This document shows positions 53,661-62,026 of a stretch of DNA of 64,000 nt, piece by piece. The notes beneath the pieces are model-generated. The model saw nothing but the letters and a program-made list of their open reading frames with translations, was not told the origin of the DNA and searched no databases. Position numbers and translations under genes: made by a program. The DNA comes from Spirosoma oryzae (GTDB lineage Bacteria > Bacteroidota > Bacteroidia > Cytophagales > Spirosomataceae). Within the stretch, counting starts at the first letter, position 1; every line of letters begins with the position of its first letter. Where the stretch lies: assembly GCF_003002825.1 (NCBI RefSeq), contig NZ_PVTE01000023.1, forward strand, positions 1 through 64,000, read 5' to 3'.

Positions 53661-53897
53661 GTAGAGACGCAACCCATTGCGTCTCATTACGCGCCAGCCA
53701 ATCCGGCAAAATTTAGCGACCGCACAACCATCCGGGTACGGAGACGCAAGATATTGCCGCACCGGCGGACCGGTCTCTACATTTGCGCCAGCTTTTTGTT
53801 GACTAACCAAACTACGGCGTTGAAGCACAACCATCCGGATGTTGAGACGCAAAATCTTACCGCACCGGCGGTCACCGTGGCGCGGACCGGTCTCTAC
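53661..53897. repeat. AGACGCAA/CACCGGCGG palindromic cluster
   Basis: Two related units, 53661-53780 and 53827-53897. The first opens GTAGAGACGCAACCC and ends CCGGTCTCTAC. The second repeats TTGAGACGCAA, CACCGGCGG and GGTCTCTAC. Shared words also occur at 55495-55643. The last unit ends inside the 3' end of the YdeI-like gene. There is no coding function. Confidence 0.65.
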
Positions 53898-54427
53898 AAA
53901 TTTCTAAAATGGCGGATCATAGCGCCGTAACCCAGCTTCATCGACAAACCTGCAATGGCCTGACTCAGTCGCTTTTCACGGGTTTGTACCGTCTTTGCGC
54001 TGTCGATCCAGTTGCTAAAATATTGCTGATGACCACGGGGCAGCGTCTCGAAAAACGCCAGCGCGTCGGGTGCGTCGGCCAGACAGGTCAATAAATCTTC
54101 CGACAGAGCCAGTTCCGATTCATCGCGTTCCAGCTCGACCTGTATGGTAGCCCCCGCTTCCTTGCCAAGGCCCCGGCGCATCGTCGCATTGATCGCGAGA
54201 ATATACGGAGCCAACTCACCGGTTTCGTCAGGCTCAGCGGACTCACCCATCGGCACTAAACCCACCTGCTGAATGCTAACTGTGTCCAGTCGGCCTTTCA
54301 CGCGAAACGCTTTTTTCTGCCCTCCGCTCAGCAAATTGGCAACGGCAGCCGGTATGTCGATGTACGTCCATCCTGTCTTCTCTCCCTTCGCGCCGAACCT
54401 GCGGAGCATCGCTGTAAACGTTACCAT
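53894..54427 (-). CDS. YdeI/OmdA-like DUF1905 protein
   Basis: A 177-residue protein with an N-terminal DUF1905 beta-barrel-like domain (about 1-100: TGWTYIDIPA, RVKGRLDTV, ILAINATMRRGLGK) and a C-terminal OmdA/YdeI helical part (LPRGHQQYFSNWIDSAKT). Relatives are annotated as YdeI/OmpD-associated proteins linked to resistance to some peptides. The gene begins 3 bp after the WYL regulator stop, so the two are one transcription unit. Confidence 0.82.
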   Translation of the reverse strand: MVTFTAMLRRFGAKGEKTGWTYIDIPAAVANLLSGGQKKAFRVKGRLDTVSIQQVGLVPMGESAEPDETGELAPYILAINATMRRGLGKEAGATIQVELERDESELALSEDLLTCLADAPDALAFFETLPRGHQQYFSNWIDSAKTVQTREKRLSQAIAGLSMKLGYGAMIRHFRNL

Positions 54428-54430
54428 CTC

Positions 54431-55459
54431 TTACTGTTCGGGTTGACGATAATGCTGTAAGGTTGCCTGCAACGACTCCTGCATGGCCTGTACCAGGCTA
54501 TCGGGTTTTACAACCGTCAGGTGTTCGCCGTATGAACGCAGATGCATCAGCAAATCACGGTTGGGGGCCAGCCGCAGCCGAACAACGCAGGCATCGTCGG
54601 TATCCTGCACGACTTCCTGCGTCTGGTGAATGGGTTTGGCCTTTACGTATCGCCCAAACAGCGGACTGAACGACAGCAGTATTTCCTCGACGGGTCCGCT
54701 GCTGTCGGTGATGCCGTAAATGTGCTCGAACAGTTCACTGACGTTGTCCAGCACCACCGACGGCACGTTGCACAGGTCGAGCGCAATATCCAGATCGCTC
54801 ATTCGGTCAAGTGCAAACGTGCGTTCTTTTTCCGTCGCTTCGTCGTAGCCGATCACGTACCAGCTATCGGCCACTTCGCGCAGCAGGATCGGGTGAAGCG
54901 TCCGTAGCTTGTCGGGCGTCTGGGGCTGGGCATCGGTTGTTTCGTGCTTCCGGTAGTGGAACGTAATCTGCCGGTTCTGGTTGATCGCCCGGATCAGCAC
55001 CGGCACGTACTGCCGGTTACCGCCCAGCACGCGCTCCTCCACGTACACGACCCGGCGCATCATCGGCTCGGATTTTACCTCCCGGATAATGTCGAGACTT
55101 TGCCGGACGCGCTGCAAGGCGTTGGCCAGTTCGCCCGCTACCGACGCACCCTGCGTGGCCGTCAGCACTTCACGCGCGTAGTCGAGCGCTTCCATATCGT
55201 CGGGACTCAGCATCAGGCGCAGAAGCCGAAACTGGGGGTCGGTGTAGTAGTAGCCGTTGCGCCGTTTGTCGTATGCGATGGGCGCGTCGTGGTCTTCGCG
55301 CAGCCGCTGAATGTCTTTCTCCAGCGACGACATCGACCGGATACCGCATTTATCCTGACACACCTCGAACAGGCGCTGCTTGGAATATTGCCGGGGGTAG
55401 CGACTGATAATCTCGTCGATGATGCGGTAGCGCTGAAACGCCGAGCGGGTTATGGGCAT
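54431..55459 (-). CDS. WYL-domain transcriptional regulator
   Basis: A 342-residue regulator. An N-terminal winged helix-turn-helix (about 1-75: SLEKDIQRLREDHDAPIAYD) is followed by a WYL domain (about 150-230: ITFHYRKHE, LHPILLREVADSWYVIGYDE) and a C-terminal WCX-like extension. WYL proteins sense ligands, often nucleic acids or nucleotides, and regulate DNA-repair and defence genes. It is divergent from the gene set 55749-58511, and is operonic with the YdeI-like gene. Regulation of the adjacent PARP set is likely but unproven. Confidence 0.9.
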   Translation of the reverse strand: MPITRSAFQRYRIIDEIISRYPRQYSKQRLFEVCQDKCGIRSMSSLEKDIQRLREDHDAPIAYDKRRNGYYYTDPQFRLLRLMLSPDDMEALDYAREVLTATQGASVAGELANALQRVRQSLDIIREVKSEPMMRRVVYVEERVLGGNRQYVPVLIRAINQNRQITFHYRKHETTDAQPQTPDKLRTLHPILLREVADSWYVIGYDEATEKERTFALDRMSDLDIALDLCNVPSVVLDNVSELFEHIYGITDSSGPVEEILLSFSPLFGRYVKAKPIHQTQEVVQDTDDACVVRLRLAPNRDLLMHLRSYGEHLTVVKPDSLVQAMQESLQATLQHYRQPEQ

Positions 55460-55494
55460 GGGATACGGTTTACAGTATTCGGTTTACGGTTTTC

Positions 55495-55643
55495 TGTAGA
55501 GATCGCACCGGCGGACCGGCAATCCATTGCGTCTCACCGCCGGATGGTTATATCGCCGGACGGCTTTTTCATACGCGTCAGCTATCAGACCAGACGATAA
55601 CAAAACCATCCGGGGGCGGAGACGCAACCCATCGCGTCTCTAC
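55495..55643. repeat. AGACGCAA palindromic cluster in WYL/PARP intergenic region
   Basis: A repetitive unit that opens TGTAGAGATCGCACCGGCGG, contains ATTGCGTCTC and CCGCCGGATGG, and ends GACGCAACCCATCGCGTCTC followed by TAC. It occupies half of the 289-bp gap between the divergent WYL and p169 genes. The remaining 105 bp, AT-rich, probably carry the promoter of the PARP set. Confidence 0.6.
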
Positions 55644-55748
55644 TATCCCCAAAAATTCAGAAAAAATTTTTATCGAAAAAGAAGAACGTAAAAAGATTAC
55701 GTTTTGCCGGGTAGAACTTTGTTCTGTGAATTTTAAACAACACTACAA

Positions 55749-56258
55749 ATGATGACGGCTTATCACACTCCATCCCCGTTGCTTTCTACTGGTTTCCCAC
55801 CGGTCATTCGTACGAAAGCGTCGACACAGGCTAGTGCATCCGTATCGCATCTGATGCGCTGGCAAGAACCGCTGGCCACGCGACTACGGTTTCGCCACAA
55901 CCTGCCGGGACGGGTGGCCAACCGTCTGCTGAACATCGAACTGGGTTTGTTTCTGCTGGCGGAATTACTGCCAATGGCGCCGGCAGAAGCCCTGCCCAAT
56001 CTGCTCAACGGGCAGGGCATCGTGTACCGCGAACGCCCCGTCTGGACACCACATCAGCACAAGATGCTGAGCCGGGCGCGGATTCTGCTGGCCCCCTACC
56101 AGGATCGAGCCGTATGGTACAGCGCGCTGGGCAAATACGCAACCATGAACAAAAACCTGCGCCTGTTTACCACAACCGGTCGCGGTGGCCAAAATCCCGA
56201 TGCCAGTTCCTACGACCGCCGTGAGCGCATCCAGCTCTACGGCTGGGCGTTAGCCTGA
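55749..56258 (+). CDS. Unknown protein, paralogue of the next gene (p169)
   Basis: A 169-residue protein of unrecognised family. Residues about 50-140 match the following gene product in order: LLNIELGLFLLAEL, then VWTPHQHKMLSRARILL, then RAVWYSALGKY. The N-terminal 40 residues are low-complexity (many Thr, Ser and Pro). The C-terminal tail is basic and Arg-rich. It is the first gene of a co-directional set with p132, the WGR-PARP and p82. Function unknown. A role as PARP substrate, partner or regulator is speculation. Confidence 0.7.
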   Translation: MMTAYHTPSPLLSTGFPPVIRTKASTQASASVSHLMRWQEPLATRLRFRHNLPGRVANRLLNIELGLFLLAELLPMAPAEALPNLLNGQGIVYRERPVWTPHQHKMLSRARILLAPYQDRAVWYSALGKYATMNKNLRLFTTTGRGGQNPDASSYDRRERIQLYGWALA

Positions 56259-56263
56259 ATACG

Positions 56264-56443
56264 GTTTACGGTATTCGGTAGCCAGTTTTCGGCCACTGGC
56301 CTGTGTAGCCCAGACGTCTACGTCTGGTGGGCGCGACAGCGACCAAAATAGTTACCCCATACCTTGGCCTGACGGCCTCCAGACCGAGAGGTCTGGGCTA
56401 CAGGAGGCAACTCACCGTAAACGGTAAACCGAATACCGTAAAC
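56264..56443. repeat. Composite palindromic element between paralogues
   Basis: The outer 15-bp inverted repeat GTTTACGGTATTCGG (56264-56278, complement 56429-56443) brackets a GTAGCC-type element (56305-56401, opening GTAGCCCAGACG and closing TCTGGGCTAC). The whole fills the gap between the two paralogous genes and resembles a small non-autonomous element. Confidence 0.6.
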
Positions 56444-56480
56444 GCAATCCCCCCTTTTGAACAACTAAACAACAACCCTC

Positions 56481-56879
56481 ATGAACACGACCCCATTCAC
56501 GACACCCGCAATCAACCGCCGACCGGGTAAGCTGTCGGCGCGGCAGTTACTCGACGTCGAACTGGGCTTATTTCTGCTGTCGCAGTTACAGCCGGCCGCT
56601 TCGCCCGACACACTGCCCATTCTGCTGAGCCAGTGTACCTCGCTGACCGATCAATCGGACTGGACACCCCGCCAGCGTAAACTGCTCAACCGGGGTCGGC
56701 AGTTACTGACGCAGTTCCAACACCGGCCCGCCTGGTACGAGCTACTGGACCGCTACGTATCGGTGTCAAACCCACTCCGGCAAGCCTACGATGTCAGCGC
56801 TGACCGAAGTCGATTTACCGAGAAAAGCGTGGGCTTCTTTCGGAATCGACTGCGCACCCTGCAACAGGTAATGGCCTGA
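56481..56879 (+). CDS. Unknown protein, paralogue of the preceding gene (p132)
   Basis: A 132-residue protein related to p169. Shared blocks are LLDVELGLFLLSQL, DWTPRQRKLLNRGRQLL and RPAWYELLDRY. It lacks the N-terminal low-complexity segment and has its own C-terminal extension (FFRNRLRTLQQVMA). It lies 47 bp upstream of the WGR-PARP gene. The tandem pair suggests duplication and perhaps two roles in one complex. Confidence 0.72.
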   Translation: MNTTPFTTPAINRRPGKLSARQLLDVELGLFLLSQLQPAASPDTLPILLSQCTSLTDQSDWTPRQRKLLNRGRQLLTQFQHRPAWYELLDRYVSVSNPLRQAYDVSADRSRFTEKSVGFFRNRLRTLQQVMA

Positions 56880-56926
56880 CCAACGACTACACATCCACCA
56901 TCCTCTTCACGCATCCCACTCCACCT

Positions 56927-58261
56927 ATGTTTCCCGCCCTGCTTCAATCGATTACCAATCGCATCAACCCTGGCCAGGCACTCGCGCAGATCACGCCAAC
57001 GGCAGCAGCTACGACAGCTTCACCGACCGCGCCACCGGTACGCCACTATCGGGTTGCCAAGCTGATTATGGTGACGGCCGCCAACAACAATAAATTCTAC
57101 GAAATGCGCGAACGCGACGATCAGACGTTCAGCGTTCAGTACGGCCGCGTCGGTGGCGCGAGCAGCGTGGCAACCTACCCGATGAGCCAGTGGGACAAGA
57201 AGTTCCGGGAAAAGGTTGCCAAAGGCTATGTCGACCAGACACACCTGTTTGCGGAGGCAACAACTGCCGTCGACGCCAGTACGATTCAGGATACCGCCGT
57301 ACGAACGTTTATGGGGCGACTACTTGAACTGGCCAGCCAGTCCATTCGCCAAAACTACATCGTTACCGCCGAGCAGGTTACCCGAAAACAGGTCGATTCG
57401 GCCCAGCAACTGATCGACGAACTAACCGACCAAATCAGAGCGGGGCTGGCGATGGATACGTTCAACGCCCGGCTGCTGGATCTGTTCAAAATTATCCCCC
57501 GCCGAATGCAGCGGGTCACCGAACACCTGCTACAGGAACTGCCACAGTCGGAAGACGCCATCCAGGCACTGCGCGACCGCCTGGCCAGCGAACAGGACAC
57601 GCTCGACGTGATGCGCAGTCAGGTCGAACTAAACCAGTCCGACGACCTTAGCCCTGTCCAGCAACCAGATCTGCTGGCATCGATGAATCTGGCCGTCGAA
57701 CCCGTAACGGATAAACGGGTGCTGAAGCTAATCAAGCTGATGATGGGCACTGACGTCGACAAGTTCGAAGCCGCGTTCAGCGTATCGAAGCACGATACCG
57801 AAACCGCGTTCAACACCTTTGTCGCGAATCAGGCCGATCAGAAAACGCAGTTACTGTGGCACGGCAGCCGGAGCGAAAACTGGATTTCAATTCTGAAAAC
57901 CGGCCTGGTGCTGCGTCCGGCCAATGCCATTATTACCGGCAAGATGTTCGGCTATGGTATCTACTTCGCCGATCAATTCAGTAAGTCGCTCAACTACACC
58001 TCACTGCATGGTTCGGTATGGGCCAACGGCAAGCAGCGGGAAGGGTACCTGGCGATCTACGAAGTGCACGTCGGCAAACAACTCGTCGTAGACACCCACG
58101 AGAACTGGCACTACCAGCTCGACGCCAACCGGCTGAAAGCCATCGACGCTACCTACGATTCAGTCTTTGCGCAGCGGGGTGTCAGCCTGTTAAAGAACGA
58201 ATTCATTGTCTTCAATCAGGCACAGTGCACGATTCGGTACATGGTCAAAATCAACTGCTAG
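56927..58261 (+). CDS. Bacterial WGR-domain poly(ADP-ribose) polymerase
   Basis: A 444-residue protein that transfers ADP-ribose from NAD+. A WGR-like domain spans about 40-110. Its signature here is YGR (72-74) in FSVQYGRVGG, with Tyr in place of the usual Trp. A helical PARP-regulatory-like segment (about 124-200) includes LFKIIPRR. The catalytic domain (about 255-444) has the complete H-Y-E triad: His312 in LLWHGSRSENW, Tyr346 in FGYGIYFADQFSKSLNY, and Glu425 in KNEFIVFNQAQ. This is the PARP1-type triad, so poly-ADP-ribosylation is possible. The start is preceded by the p132 gene, and p82 follows 1 bp after the stop. Such PARPs are rare in bacteria. No eraser enzyme is visible. Confidence 0.93.
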   Translation: MFPALLQSITNRINPGQALAQITPTAAATTASPTAPPVRHYRVAKLIMVTAANNNKFYEMRERDDQTFSVQYGRVGGASSVATYPMSQWDKKFREKVAKGYVDQTHLFAEATTAVDASTIQDTAVRTFMGRLLELASQSIRQNYIVTAEQVTRKQVDSAQQLIDELTDQIRAGLAMDTFNARLLDLFKIIPRRMQRVTEHLLQELPQSEDAIQALRDRLASEQDTLDVMRSQVELNQSDDLSPVQQPDLLASMNLAVEPVTDKRVLKLIKLMMGTDVDKFEAAFSVSKHDTETAFNTFVANQADQKTQLLWHGSRSENWISILKTGLVLRPANAIITGKMFGYGIYFADQFSKSLNYTSLHGSVWANGKQREGYLAIYEVHVGKQLVVDTHENWHYQLDANRLKAIDATYDSVFAQRGVSLLKNEFIVFNQAQCTIRYMVKINC

Positions 58262-58262
58262 T

Positions 58263-58511
58263 ATGAATCCTATCCGCAAGAAAGTAACCCTGGCATCGGT
58301 ACGCTCAACCGCCACTACGCTCATTCTGGCGCAGGGCGTAACAACGACCTTAGCCGTAAAGATGGCCCTACGCGACCGAGGGTATTGGGCCAGACAGGCC
58401 GACATTTCGCAAAAGCTAATCCGGATAGCCCTGCGCGAAGGCTGGTCTGTCAACGACAACGGCACCTTCCGCGTCTACTACTTCCCAACGCTGCCCGCCC
58501 TCCTAAACTAA
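58263..58511 (+). CDS. Small unknown protein coupled to PARP (p82)
   Basis: An 82-residue basic protein. The central part (TTLAVKMALRDRGYWARQAD, then ISQKLIRIALREGWSV) looks helical, and the end is beta-like (GTFRVYYFP), so a small winged-helix fold is possible. It begins 1 bp after the PARP stop, so translational coupling is likely. It may be a PARP partner or a DNA-binding co-factor. Function is unknown. Confidence 0.65.
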   Translation: MNPIRKKVTLASVRSTATTLILAQGVTTTLAVKMALRDRGYWARQADISQKLIRIALREGWSVNDNGTFRVYYFPTLPALLN

Positions 58512-58513
58512 GC

Positions 58514-58551
58514 AAAGCCGCCGGAACCACTCAACTGGTTCCGGCGGCTTT
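58514..58551. terminator. Hairpin terminating the PARP set
   Basis: A 16-bp perfect stem (58514-58529 with 58536-58551), GC-rich, with TTT at the end. It lies directly after p82 and 20 bp from the convergent GH2 stop. It probably serves both. Confidence 0.8.
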
Positions 58552-58571
58552 GGGTAGGTATCCCCAACCGC

Positions 58572-60425
58572 TTAAACAGGCTGACTGAGTTCAGCAGGCT
58601 GCGGATTACGCGAGTTAAGCAAGCCGGCCGGTACGCTTAACTCCCCCGTGTGCGGGTCGATCAGGCCATTGCGCTCATCCTCGATATTGGTTGCCTGCGT
58701 GTAGATGTCGCCGGCCAGGCAGTGCCGACGCAACTCCTGTTTGAATTGCAGAATCCGCTCGGCCCGGTCTTCCGAGTCGTTGGGACCACCGTAATCAGCG
58801 AAACCAAAGCCACCCCACTCACTAACGATAAGCGGCACCTGCTTCCGGTAGAAGAACGGGTCGCCGACCACCAGCGGGAACGCAGCAACCCCTTCCAGTT
58901 GGCCCGCTTCCAGCCGGCTCAGTAGATCGCGCCAGCGGTTCAGGTCAGGCGTATATAGGTGAGCCGTTAGCAGGTCCGACTTCAGGCGTCCTTCGACCGA
59001 AATATGCCGCCAGCCGTCGTTGTCGACTACCAGAAACTGCGGGTACGACAGTTGCATGAAATGGTACATGTCGGTGATGTACTGCCGGGTTTCTTCGCTC
59101 ACGGCAATGTCCTCGGCCCCCCAGTCTTCATTGTACAGACTCCAGATGATGACCGACGGGTGCGAGCCGATCAGCGCCAGCATCCTGAGCAGCTCCGCCT
59201 TGTGGTTCTGCCGACTCAACGTATTCGACACGTGCGGACTCGGTACTTCCACCCACAGCAACAGCCCCAGTTGGTCGGCCAGGTTGTAGATCCGTGGATC
59301 GACCCCGGCGATATGCACCCGCACGAGGTTACAGCCCAGTTCTTTCATCGCCCGCATGTGCAGTTGCATCTCCTCGAACGTAGCCGTGCCGGGCTGATAC
59401 AGAATCCCGTCCAGGTAAATCGACTCGTTGTTCAGGTAGATATGCCGCCCCCGCGACTCGATCTTCCGCAGACCAAAGTGGGTTTCAATCTGAGCCGCGT
59501 AGCCCGCCGGGTCGATGAGTTGCGCAATCAGCTTGTAGCGCACCGGCGTTTCGGGCGACCATAGCTGCGCGTCGGGAATATCGAGCGTGACCCGCTGCCG
59601 TTTTTGCCCGACGTTCAGGTGCAGCGGATAGTCCGACGTTGCCATCACCTCTCCCGTTTTGGGCGCGACAACCGTCAGCCGGATCGTGTAATTGCCGGCG
59701 TCGTGTACGCGGGTTGTCAGCGTAAAGCGAACGAGCCGGTCTTCGACGGAGCTCGCCACCCCGACCCGCGACCGGAGCCGGTTTCGTTCAACACTTTCGA
59801 GCCACACGCTCCGCACCGCGCCGGTGTAAGTCTGGTACCAGATACCGCCCCGCTTGTAGACGTGCGACTCCTGTTTCCCGCGCGGAATAGCGGCATCCAT
59901 CGTGTCGGCGATGCGTACCGTCAGCCGGTTTTCGGCTTCCAATAACTCGTCGGGCAGTTCGTACGAAAACGACGTGTATTCGCCGAAGTGGACGGCCTCG
60001 TCTTCGATCGTGCTGAGTAGCTGCCCGTTGAGCCAGACGCGGGTTTCGTAACCACAGGCCCCAAACGTAAGCTGGATAATCGACTGAGCGACAGACACGC
60101 TGCGGTCCGGCAACGTAAACGTCCGCTCGTACCAGGCGACTACTTTGTCGTGCCAGCCTTCGGGCGACTGGGTACCCCGTGCCTGCGCCATGTGGGCCTC
60201 AATGGAGCCAGGCCACTGCACGACGCCGTCGAACGTATGTTGGTTGTACCACTGGTCCTGCAGGCCCCGGTCATCGGGATCGAGCGAGAATTGCCAGTCG
60301 CCGTCGAGCAGCAGGTAATTGTTAGGTCTCAGTACGGCACGGGGGAGTTGATTGATTGGTTCAGCATAGCCGCCGGTATCGGGTCGGCTCGACGATAAAC
60401 TCGTGTTGGTTTGTTTAACTTCCAT
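58572..60425 (-). CDS. Glycoside hydrolase family 2 enzyme
   Basis: A 617-residue GH2 protein. The N-terminal jelly-roll (about 38-215) and Ig-like domain (to about 320) precede a TIM barrel with the acid/base Glu433 (SLYNEDW) and the nucleophile Glu536 (LIVSEWGGFG). It has no signal peptide, so it is probably cytoplasmic and acts on imported saccharides as beta-galactosidase, beta-glucuronidase or beta-mannosidase. Substrate is not determinable. It is convergent with the PARP set. Confidence 0.9.
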   Translation of the reverse strand: MEVKQTNTSLSSSRPDTGGYAEPINQLPRAVLRPNNYLLLDGDWQFSLDPDDRGLQDQWYNQHTFDGVVQWPGSIEAHMAQARGTQSPEGWHDKVVAWYERTFTLPDRSVSVAQSIIQLTFGACGYETRVWLNGQLLSTIEDEAVHFGEYTSFSYELPDELLEAENRLTVRIADTMDAAIPRGKQESHVYKRGGIWYQTYTGAVRSVWLESVERNRLRSRVGVASSVEDRLVRFTLTTRVHDAGNYTIRLTVVAPKTGEVMATSDYPLHLNVGQKRQRVTLDIPDAQLWSPETPVRYKLIAQLIDPAGYAAQIETHFGLRKIESRGRHIYLNNESIYLDGILYQPGTATFEEMQLHMRAMKELGCNLVRVHIAGVDPRIYNLADQLGLLLWVEVPSPHVSNTLSRQNHKAELLRMLALIGSHPSVIIWSLYNEDWGAEDIAVSEETRQYITDMYHFMQLSYPQFLVVDNDGWRHISVEGRLKSDLLTAHLYTPDLNRWRDLLSRLEAGQLEGVAAFPLVVGDPFFYRKQVPLIVSEWGGFGFADYGGPNDSEDRAERILQFKQELRRHCLAGDIYTQATNIEDERNGLIDPHTGELSVPAGLLNSRNPQPAELSQPV

Positions 60426-60649
60426 GACGGTGGTTCAGGTAAATGATCGCAGTAGCCTTGGCAATAATGCCGCCAAACCACTGCAATAGTCTACCTGTAT
60501 AACGTACTAACCGTCACTTTTGTCCTGTTTTTTCTTATTTAAGGCATAACAACCCTTTTAAATATTGTTAAATTATGCGTCAATTAGACTATAGCGCTAC
60601 CTGGTCTATGATAGTCTTGCAATGATCATCTGCCTCCTTTTAACCACTG

Positions 60650-61582
60650 ATGAATCTGTATCTAGGCGTTACGAATTGCAGCTGGTTTGATTACCTGAGT
60701 GCGATCAATCCGGAGGATGTTAACTTCTGGCAACCCGGCGGAAAGAGTGCATTCAGAGTGCTGTCACTAAATGGTGTATTTCTGTTCAAATTGAAAAAGC
60801 CCTATAACGGTGTTGGCGGCCTAGGTTTCTTCAGAGCACAAACTCAGTTGCCCTTGTCACTCGCTTGGGACGCTTTTGGTGTGCGAAATGGCGTATCTGA
60901 CCTTGACCACTTCAGAACAACTATTCAAAAGTATCGGGGCGATAAAGAGCGTAACCCAACCATCGGCTGCATTGCCTTGACCGATCCGGTGTTTTTCCGA
61001 CGCGAAGACTGGATACCTGTTCCGGTCGACTGGCGTACAAGCATCGTTCAGGGGAAACGCTACAGCACTGACACGGCAATTGGATCAGCTTTATGGCAGC
61101 AGGTTCAGGATAGACTGATTTGTTACCGGAAAACGCTGCCAGCAGGACAAAACATGTTAAGCGTTGACGAGCCTTCACCCCAATATGGTAACTCAGTTCT
61201 ACAAAAGGTACGAATTGGTCAGGGAGCCTTCCGACTCTCAGTCATTGATGTCTATACGAAGCGTTGTGCTATCACTGGCGAAAAGACATTGCCCGTACTG
61301 GAAGCCGCTCACATCAAACCTTTTGCGGAAGCAGGGCCTAATCAGACGTCAAACGGGCTGCTGTTACGTTCCGACATGCACAAGCTGTTCGACGACGGTT
61401 ATATCACCGTAACTACTGACTACAGAATTGGAGTAAGTAGTCGCATCAGGGAAGAATTTAGTAACGGAAAAGAGTACTACCAGTATCATGGTAAGCCTTT
61501 ATCCGTGCTGTCATTGCTAGAAAGAGATAAACCTTCATCGCTTTATCTGGACTATCACAACACCACTATTTTTCGCCCTTAG
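60650..61582 (+). CDS. HNH endonuclease with EVE/PUA-like N-terminal domain
   Basis: A 310-residue protein. The N-terminal ~150 residues (LGVTNCSWFDYL, EDVNFWQPGGKSAF, FLFKLKKPYNGVGGLGFF) resemble PUA/EVE-like modified-base readers. The C-terminal HNH core is CAITGEKTLPVLEAAHIKPF, then NGLLLRSDMHKLFDDGYI. This layout fits a modification-dependent (type IV-like) restriction endonuclease. It is AT-richer than the surroundings. Upstream, 223 bp of AT-rich DNA hold the promoter. Downstream are decayed toxin-antitoxin genes. Confidence 0.82.
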   Translation: MNLYLGVTNCSWFDYLSAINPEDVNFWQPGGKSAFRVLSLNGVFLFKLKKPYNGVGGLGFFRAQTQLPLSLAWDAFGVRNGVSDLDHFRTTIQKYRGDKERNPTIGCIALTDPVFFRREDWIPVPVDWRTSIVQGKRYSTDTAIGSALWQQVQDRLICYRKTLPAGQNMLSVDEPSPQYGNSVLQKVRIGQGAFRLSVIDVYTKRCAITGEKTLPVLEAAHIKPFAEAGPNQTSNGLLLRSDMHKLFDDGYITVTTDYRIGVSSRIREEFSNGKEYYQYHGKPLSVLSLLERDKPSSLYLDYHNTTIFRP

Positions 61583-61624
61583 CTATCCAACATCATATTT
61601 CTATTTTTCGCTACGCACGTGTAG

Positions 61625-61963
61625 GCAAATCCGGCTATTGCCCCGATCGTCAATGATTTCAAGTCGACACTGGACAAGCTGTATGGCGAACGGTTACAGG
61701 ATGTTGTGCTGTATGGCTCGTATGCGCGGGGCGATTACGATGGCGAATCCGAGATGAATCAGCTATCGATCTGCTTGTCTGTCGTACTCAACGACAACGA
61801 AATCTATACGATTACCGATGTGTTTATCCTAAGCGATCTTACGCTAAAGGCTATTCTTCCCCACAGCAAGGCGGTCTCTACCTTGCCAGTTTCAGGTTAG
61901 TGATACAGAAGTTCACCAATGCCGGTTTACCAGAACGCCCGTCGTGAAGGTATTTGTTTATGA
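61625..61963 (+). pseudogene. Decayed minimal nucleotidyltransferase (MNT)
   Basis: One frame reads APIVNDFKSTLDKLYGERLQ, then VVLYGSYARGDYDGESEM, which is the start of an MNT domain. An in-frame TAG lies directly before it and no ATG is seen. The usual DxD metal site that should follow is replaced by SEMNQ. Two consecutive stops (61898-61903) interrupt the frame, after which MPVYQNARREGICL matches the family's C-terminal end. An ATGA overlap at 61960 starts a 38-codon frame (MNELVKKIVRS...) that looks like the cut-off beginning of a HEPN partner. Confidence 0.6.
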
Positions 61964-62026
61964 ATGAACTGGTTAAAAAAATAGTTCGATCACACCGACT
62001 GGACCCTTGGTTTGGCAAATACGCTG

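Noticed and set aside
53652-53852. An N-terminal extension of the SDR protein
   Set aside because: The extra codons lie in repetitive palindromic DNA. The SDR fold starts at the ATG at 53651.
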